From Nitrospirota bacterium (GTDB taxonomy: Bacteria > Nitrospirota > CAKKRA01 > 9FT-COMBO-42-15), in the NCBI GenBank assembly GCA_016214425.1, contig JACRON010000153.1:1-5910 (forward strand): a DNA stretch of 5,910 bases. Direction: 5' to 3'. Position 1 is the first letter of the stretch; each line of letters starts with the position of its first letter. A model generated the notes under the pieces. The model had not been told where the DNA came from. It was given only the letters and a program-made list of their open reading frames with translations, and did no database searches. The translations under genes were made by a program, and so were the position numbers. Of the stretch, positions 1-5,500 are shown one piece after another.

Positions 1-2204
1 TTTATAGCGATAATTATTAAAATATTAATCAGTCCGACAAAGAGACCTGCTCTCTGGAGCGCAGACCTTTTCTTGCATTGAATAACGCTGAAGGCAGCGA
101 CAATACCGCCAATAAATGAGAAGATGACATAAAACTGCTCTTCCCTAATCAGCACACCCATAAAAAGGCTGTTTATAAAAGAAAAAACAATGGCAATATG
201 TATGTCAAATAAAATAGCAGTAAGCATCGGGCCTATTACAACAGGAATGGCGAATATAATATCTGTGTTATTTATAAACTCATACTTTTCTGCAAATGAG
301 CCTAACAGGAAATAGAAGAATTTTGTTATAGCCACATTGCCGACTATAAGTATTCCCATCAGCAGGAATTTTGACAGGTCAAAAGGAAGATAGTTTTTAT
401 ACCTCATTATATCCCTGTAAAAGGTATAGATTATTAAAGAGACAATAAGAATAATGCCAAAAAAGACCTGAAAGAGATAACTCTTTCTCTGATATTTGCT
501 GATTTCCTCAAGGATTGTTATATGCTCCTCTGTAACCCTCTGGCCGTTTTTTAATATTATCTCCCCCTTTTTGATTTTATAAAAGAGGGGCTTTACATTG
601 GCAACCGCCTCCTTCTTTCGCGCCTCTGTTTCAATCTTATTAAACATCAGATTCGGGCCGAGCATTTTTGCGCAGAGTTCTGAGACAGCATTTTTAAGGG
701 CGCTATCTGAAGATGGGAAAAAAGATGCAGCAAGCCTGAGTATCTGCTTATTTGCCTCTTTTACATCAAGGATATTAGACAGGTTTCTCACATGACTTTC
801 CCTGTTGTCTCCAATGGAGCGGACAACTATCCCTTTTTCTTTATCAGCCTCAAGAAAGTATCTGTCTGCAACAATCCCTTTTTCCATTACTATGGTCAAT
901 ATCTTAATTGTCTTGCCCTGTATATCTTTGTTGTAGCCTGCTGCCTGTAGTGTTTTAAGCGTAGCAATAGATAAAGGAATTCCGAGCTTTTCAACAAAGG
1001 CCATCTCCCTGTCCTGAAGTGTTTTTGCTGCTATCTCGCCCCGTTTATGCTCCTCTAATGCGATACGCATATCCTCAAAGCCTGAGGCAAACCTCGCCTC
1101 TATCTGTGAAACAGCATTTGCATCAAAATCATATATGGACAAGATAGAATCTTCTGCCTTTTTTTGATTCTTTTTGATGGTTGCCTCGTCCCTTACTGTC
1201 AGGTCAACAGGCGCCTTTATGCTTTTCTGAACAACATCACCAACAATCAGCCTTGGAGCAGAAAAGATGCCCCCCGGTATCAGGAGAAAACCCAACAGAA
1301 GAACAACCGAGATTCCAAGCAAAAGAATAGGCCATATTCTGTCCTCTGCTATTTTGCTAACCCATTTAAAATCTATCTTTAGTCTTTTCATCTGTGAATG
1401 TTCCTTATCTTCCCTTGTCTTTTCCAATCCTTTCTCCGTGCCTTTCAGTCTTGTTAAAAACATCTTCATCTGCTCAGAGGTTGCATTCTGCGCCTCGTCT
1501 AAAATAACAAAGGAGTCATTAAGAGTCCTTCCTCGCATAAAGGCAAGAGGCGCTATTTCTATTGCCCCGCGCTCTATAAGCCGGTTTGCCTTGTCAAACT
1601 CTATCATATCAAAGAGGGCATCATACAACGGCCTGAGATAAGGATGAACCTTTTCAAACATATCACCCGGCAGATAGCCGAGCTTTTCCCCTGCCTCCAC
1701 AGCAGGCCTTGCAAGTACAATCCTGCTCACCTCTTTTTTAATTAAAGCAGACACAGCCATTGCCATTGCAAGATAGGTCTTGCCTGTCCCAGCAGGGCCT
1801 ATGCCAATTACAAGGTCATTCTTTCGCATTGCGTCAGCATATTTCCTCTGGTTTGCAGATTTTGGCGTGATGAATCTTTTTTTTGATGATACAGGGATAG
1901 TATCCAGGAAAATCTTTTTTACAGAAACCTTTGGCTCTCTCTTAATGGAATTTATAGCAAAGGCAGCATCCTCCTGCTTTAAAGTGAACCCGCCTTCCGC
2001 CATTTCGTTTATATCTGCTATCAGATTTTCTATTTTCTCCACTGCCTCTGCATCGCCTTCAACAGACAGCTCATCCCCCCTTGCCACAACCTTTACATCA
2101 AAAAGCTCCTCTATCAGCCTTAAATTTGCGTCATGGCTTCCATAAAAGGCAGGGATATCTATATTTTCAGATAATCTTATTTTTGTAATTACGCTCTTTG
2201 ACAA
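1..2204 (-). CDS. In-frame fusion of truncated PhoH/YbeZ ATPase with 7TM-HD (PgpH/YqfF-type) phosphodiesterase, partial at left edge
   Basis: The frame runs from TTG at 2204 to base 1 with no stop (734 codons plus two bases). Residues 1-253 are PhoH-like: Walker A GPAGTGKT at 136-143, then LARPAVEAGEKLGYLPGD, MRGRTLNDSF, DEAQN at 236-240 and MKMFLTRL. Homology stops there. The C-terminal third of PhoH, with the VTGD..Q.DLP and RHPLV-type motifs, is absent. A 17-residue linker leads to MKRLKIDF, a membrane helix at about 292-313, an extracytoplasmic domain to about 575, and further membrane helices at about 577-596, 613-634, 646-685, 690-710 and 719-734. This matches the 7TMR-HDED and 7TM regions of PgpH-type proteins, whose cytoplasmic HD domain (c-di-AMP hydrolysis in characterised members) would lie beyond the left edge. 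PhoH proteins are NTPases linked to RNA metabolism and YbeY. Without its last third the ATPase half is probably inactive. TTG was chosen because TAA lies two codons upstream, AGAAGG is well spaced, and no ATG occurs before conserved sequence. Confidence 0.88.
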   Translation of the reverse strand, partial: MSKSVITKIRLSENIDIPAFYGSHDANLRLIEELFDVKVVARGDELSVEGDAEAVEKIENLIADINEMAEGGFTLKQEDAAFAINSIKREPKVSVKKIFLDTIPVSSKKRFITPKSANQRKYADAMRKNDLVIGIGPAGTGKTYLAMAMAVSALIKKEVSRIVLARPAVEAGEKLGYLPGDMFEKVHPYLRPLYDALFDMIEFDKANRLIERGAIEIAPLAFMRGRTLNDSFVILDEAQNATSEQMKMFLTRLKGTEKGLEKTREDKEHSQMKRLKIDFKWVSKIAEDRIWPILLLGISVVLLLGFLLIPGGIFSAPRLIVGDVVQKSIKAPVDLTVRDEATIKKNQKKAEDSILSIYDFDANAVSQIEARFASGFEDMRIALEEHKRGEIAAKTLQDREMAFVEKLGIPLSIATLKTLQAAGYNKDIQGKTIKILTIVMEKGIVADRYFLEADKEKGIVVRSIGDNRESHVRNLSNILDVKEANKQILRLAASFFPSSDSALKNAVSELCAKMLGPNLMFNKIETEARKKEAVANVKPLFYKIKKGEIILKNGQRVTEEHITILEEISKYQRKSYLFQVFFGIILIVSLIIYTFYRDIMRYKNYLPFDLSKFLLMGILIVGNVAITKFFYFLLGSFAEKYEFINNTDIIFAIPVVIGPMLTAILFDIHIAIVFSFINSLFMGVLIREEQFYVIFSFIGGIVAAFSVIQCKKRSALQRAGLFVGLINILIIIAI
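1389..1406 (-). promoter_or_regulatory. Internal ribosome binding site and ATG, the probable original start of the 7TM-HD gene
   Basis: Inside the fused frame, AAGGAA (1401-1406) is followed after 9 bases by ATG (1389-1391), which opens MKRLKIDFKWV about 33 residues before the first membrane helix. That is where an independent 7TM-HD protein would normally begin. The site could still give a separate, correctly sized 7TM-HD protein despite the fusion with PhoH. Use of this start is inferred from spacing only. Confidence 0.6.
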
Positions 2205-2220
2205 AAGTTATTTACCTTCT
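2202..2220 (-). promoter_or_regulatory. Ribosome binding site and TTG start of the phoH part
   Basis: On the minus strand AGAAGG (2215-2220) precedes TTG (2202-2204) by 10 bases. An in-frame TAA lies between them, so translation cannot begin further upstream. The next in-frame ATG falls well inside the conserved region, which makes TTG the best start. The leader further upstream is AT-rich, and no convincing -35/-10 pair could be picked by eye. Confidence 0.7.
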
Positions 2221-2230
2221 ACCTTTTACT

Positions 2231-2275
2231 TGTCATTCCTGCATGTTTTTAGCAGGAATCCAATTTATAATGACA
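2231..2275. repeat. TGTCATTCC-type palindromic intergenic repeat
   Basis: The arms ATTCCTGC (2235-2242) and GCAGGAAT (2252-2259) form an 8-bp stem with a 9-base loop. Outer arms TGTCATT (2231-2237) and AATGACA (2269-2275) are also exact reverse complements. The layout resembles dispersed TGTCATTCCYGC...GCRGGAATCC repeats common between genes in many bacterial genomes. It sits directly upstream of the phoH ribosome binding site, so it would be transcribed in the leader if the promoter lies further upstream. There is no T-run on either side, so it is not an obvious terminator. Confidence 0.55.
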
Positions 2276-2323
2276 TTAGATATGTTATTATTTTACCATA
2301 TAACAGGCTTGAAAAAAAGCAAT

Positions 2324-2351
2324 AAAAAAGGGCGAACACATAGGTTCGCCC
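2324..2351 (-). terminator. Intrinsic terminator, also a GGGGCGAAC-type palindromic repeat
   Basis: On the minus strand GGGCGAAC (2344-2351) and GTTCGCCC (2330-2337) form a perfect 8-bp GC-rich stem with a 6-base loop, followed at once by six T residues (2324-2329). It is well placed to end transcription of the surface-protein block before phoH. The core with its flank (TAGGGGCGAAC...GTTCGCCC) also resembles a short palindrome scattered between genes in many phyla, so it may be a repeat recruited as a terminator. On the plus strand no T-run follows, so it acts in one direction. Confidence 0.8.
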
Positions 2352-2360
2352 CTACATTCT

Positions 2361-2386
2361 CAGCAATGGGTTGCAACCCCTTGCTG
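2361..2386. repeat. 26-bp near-perfect hairpin just after the remnant gene's stop
   Basis: CAGCAA (2361-2366) pairs with TTGCTG (2381-2386) around the perfect 12-bp palindrome GGGTTGCAACCC (2368-2379). Only one T/C mismatch interrupts the arms. It begins one base past the TAA at 2388 and lies next to the terminator hairpin, so the transcript end would carry two hairpins in tandem. There is no T-run of its own. It may be part of one composite intergenic repeat with the neighbouring GGGGCGAAC hairpin. Confidence 0.55.
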
Positions 2387-2387
2387 T

Positions 2388-2567
2388 TTACATTGCCTTC
2401 CTGACAAAATAACCCTGCCGCTCTTCAATCTCTTTCATTGTATATTCGCTTTTACCCTCATAGATAACTGTATCAGGATAGTGGTTTATCAATATCTCCT
2501 TTACGCGCTCATAGTCCTTTTCTAATATATATCTCCTGATGGGTCGGCGCCCAAAACATCTTTTTCC
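2388..2567 (-). pseudogene. C-terminal remnant of an unrecognised gene, overlapped by the upstream reading frame
   Basis: A minus-strand frame, open from just after TAA (2568-2570) to TAA (2388-2390), reads ILEKDYERVKEILINHYPD followed by TVIYEGKSEYTMKEIEERQG and a short end. The charge pattern and codon use look like a real soluble protein C-terminus. There is no start codon with a ribosome binding site. Another frame just upstream reads NKEKDVLGADPSGDIY and then hits TAG in an ATATATAT tract. A 2-base slip there would join the two pieces as DIYILEKDYE. The 1125-residue surface-protein frame runs out of frame over this segment until TGA at 2509. I do not recognise the family. I read it as the 3' end of an older gene truncated by recombination with the surface-protein cassette, but a chance open frame cannot be excluded. 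Confidence 0.4.
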
Positions 2568-5500
2568 TTATTGATGCCTTTTTATTTAATAAGATTTTTA
2601 CCAATATTATAATCAGCATCATCATCAATGACAGCCCTTCACCTTTAGCCCCTTGCCCTTTGCCATCATCTTTTACAAAGCCGCACCCACCACCACCTCC
2701 GCCTGACCCACCACCTGAATCGCCGCCACCGCCTGAACCGCCCCCACTGCTTGATGTTGTTGCGCTTGCAGAGCTTGATTGTGAAGACTCATTTCCTGCT
2801 GCATCAACGGCTGAAACAGTATAAGTGTAAGTGGTTGAAGCGGTCAGGCCAGTATCTGAATAAGAAGTTGTTGTTGAAGTGGCGATTTGAGTTGAAGGAG
2901 TGCAAGACGAACCGGCGCAGCGATAGATTCTGTAGCCAGTAACTCCAACATTGTCTGTGGAAGCTGTCCAGGAAAGATTGATTTGACTGCTGCTAATTGC
3001 CTGCGCTGAAAGCCCGGTGGGAACAGTCGGCGGCAGAGTATCACCGCTTCCACCTGTTCCTACATTGGCAACATCTGCACCCATATCCACGCTATTTCTA
3101 CCTGCGCTCTTACACGGAGATCCAGCTTGAAGATTAAAATCACTGAGAAGAGAGTAGTTCCCTGAACCATTTGTAAACTGAGGATTAGAGGCTAAATTAG
3201 TATTTGTATTCCCCCCATAAGTTCCAGGGTTAACCCCGCCTACCAATACACCAGAAGATTGCCAACTTGAAAGAGATGTGTAGTTTGTGCCTTGCCAACT
3301 TATTCTAAAAGCACCGTTGTTTCCCCACTGGTTATGGTCTTCCTCTAAAAATGTTTTTGTTCCTCCAGCGTCTATGTGGATATACCCTTCAAATTCCGTA
3401 CCCTGTGCTGGCGCTGTCTGTGTACAGTTGTTATATATCTTAGCATTAGTAAAACTGCCTGTATATCTTACGACAAGAAATCCTCTATACGTATTGAGAG
3501 CTGTGTTGTTATATATCTCCCAACTGTCACCAAGTCCGCCGCTCTCCCACGCCAAATCTATTGTTTTTGAGTTAGATATAGTGGCGTTCTGGTAAAGGAC
3601 GTTATTGTGTATTTTATTCCTATCTGATGCTGGACCTGCCCAACTGCCGTGATTTGCCCTGATGGAGGCATAATTTCCATGAAACCAGTTATACCTTACT
3701 ATTGTGTCAACGGTATAACTCTTAATGCTGATTGCTAATGAGTTGGAATTATATAATTCATTGTTTTCAATAGTTGCTCTCCTAATATGGTATAGTTTAA
3801 TCAATGAACCATTGTCTGAGTATCCATCACAAGTATACGGGCCTATCCTATTGCGTTGAATTTTACAGTCATCACAATTTACAAAAAATATAATATCAGC
3901 ATTATCAGCAATACAGGGGGCAGCATTACTGCCACCCTTGACAGTATTGTTTTTGAAAACTGCTCCCTTAACATGAACTGTATCACTATCTCCACCTATG
4001 GTTAAGCCAAAAGAATCGTTACCAGTTGCTTGCATGGTAAATCCATCTATAGTTATATAATCATTGTTAATACTCAGTACATGTCCTACAACTGTAGAAT
4101 CAGTCCATGTCATTTCTATGATTGGAACCTCACTAGGATATGCCTTAAAGATGATTCTTTGATTATCTGCATCACCTGTGCCTGAATTGGCAAAGCGGGG
4201 TAATACTGTTGACCCATCACCTAAATCATGTGCTGGCTTATTTCCAGAGACTGAATATATCCCTCCTCTGAAGTATACTAAATCCCCGGCAACAGCATTA
4301 TTAAAGGCTGTTTGTACTGAGCACGGTGTGTTTATATTCGTGCATTGCGCCCATGTTGCAGAGCCGCTATTAGATACATAGTATGTGGCAGCATGGGAAA
4401 TACCTACAAATAACAACAATATAAAAGTAGTTGCTATAAGAAATAGCATTGATTTAGCAATGCGCATCTTTTGCCATTTGCCTTTAGCCTTAGCTTTTTG
4501 GTATTCCGAAGCTTTAGCAAAGGATACCTTTTGCCATTCGTATTGGTTTGTTTTCTTTATCCTAAGAAAAAGCAGAAGCAAGAAAAGCAATATCAGACTT
4601 AACCCCTCGCCTTTAGCCTTAGCTTTTTGGTATTCCGAAGCTTTAGCGAAGGATACCTTTGACACTCTGCTACTATTGTTGTCCTTCACAAACCCGCAGC
4701 CGCCTCCGCCTCCTGACCCTCCTCCTGAATCGCCGCCACCGCCTGAACCGCCCCCACTGCTTGATGTTGTTGCGCTTGCAGAGCTTGATTGTGAGGACTC
4801 ATTTCCTGCTGCATCAACGGCTGAAACAGTATAAGTGTAAGTGGTTGAAGCGCTAAGACCAGTATTTGAATAAGAAGTCGTTGTTGGAGTGGCGATTTGT
4901 GTTGAGGGAGTGCAGGAGGAGCCGGTGCAGCGATATATTCTGTAGCCAGTTACTCCTACATTATCAGTGGAAGCTGTCCATGAAAGATTGATTTGACTGC
5001 TGCTAACAGCCTGCGCTGAAAGATTAGCGGGAATAGTTGGCGCCTGAGTGTCGCCTCCTCCTGAACTTACCATCGGTCCTATGTATTGCGTTGCTACAAC
5101 AACATCGTCAAATTTAACAGTACAGGTAGGGTCAGCATCTACATAGTGCAATAGCCAGAGGAAGTTAATATTTAATGCAGTAGTGTTCCTCCATTGAAAT
5201 CCCTCAAAGTCCTGACAGCATGGTGTGGAAGAGCCATTTTGGTTGCAAGTCACTGTTGGGGTGCAGGATGAATTCGGGTAAAAGCCATCCCATATCCACT
5301 CCCCTCTTGGAAATCCTTGGCCAAGATGGGCCTTCTTCTCGCCATTTATCCAGAATGCCTGCTCTCCATTGTAGGAGGTTACAGGATTGTTCATCTTTAC
5401 CATGAACTCAACGCTTATCCATTCGTTTTTATTCACAGTATATGGCGATGGCCGTCCTGAAAAGCTATTTCCCCAGTATCTCGTATCAGGATTGCTCCTC

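Noticed and set aside
1267..2145. Plus-strand open frames opposite phoH and the 7TM-HD gene
   Set aside because: The minus strand encodes unmistakable PhoH and 7TM-HD motifs over the same bases. The plus-strand translations have no recognisable domains or ribosome binding sites.
2205..2330. Sigma-70 promoter for phoH
   Set aside because: TATGGT and TAAAAT boxes are present around 2283-2300 on the minus strand, but no acceptable -35 box lies at 16-18 bases, so no call was made.
4385..4834. Plus-strand open frame of 149 codons with a Pro-rich end
   Set aside because: It is the antisense shadow of the minus-strand gene. The Pro run is the complement of the Gly/Ser linker codons and PLALAFWYSEALAKDTF is the complement of the repeat element.
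2668..5052. CRISPR array or insertion sequence as the source of the repeats
   Set aside because: There are only two copies of each repeat with no regular spacers, no transposase or cas-like coding sequence, and the long repeat is plainly an FN3 coding cassette.
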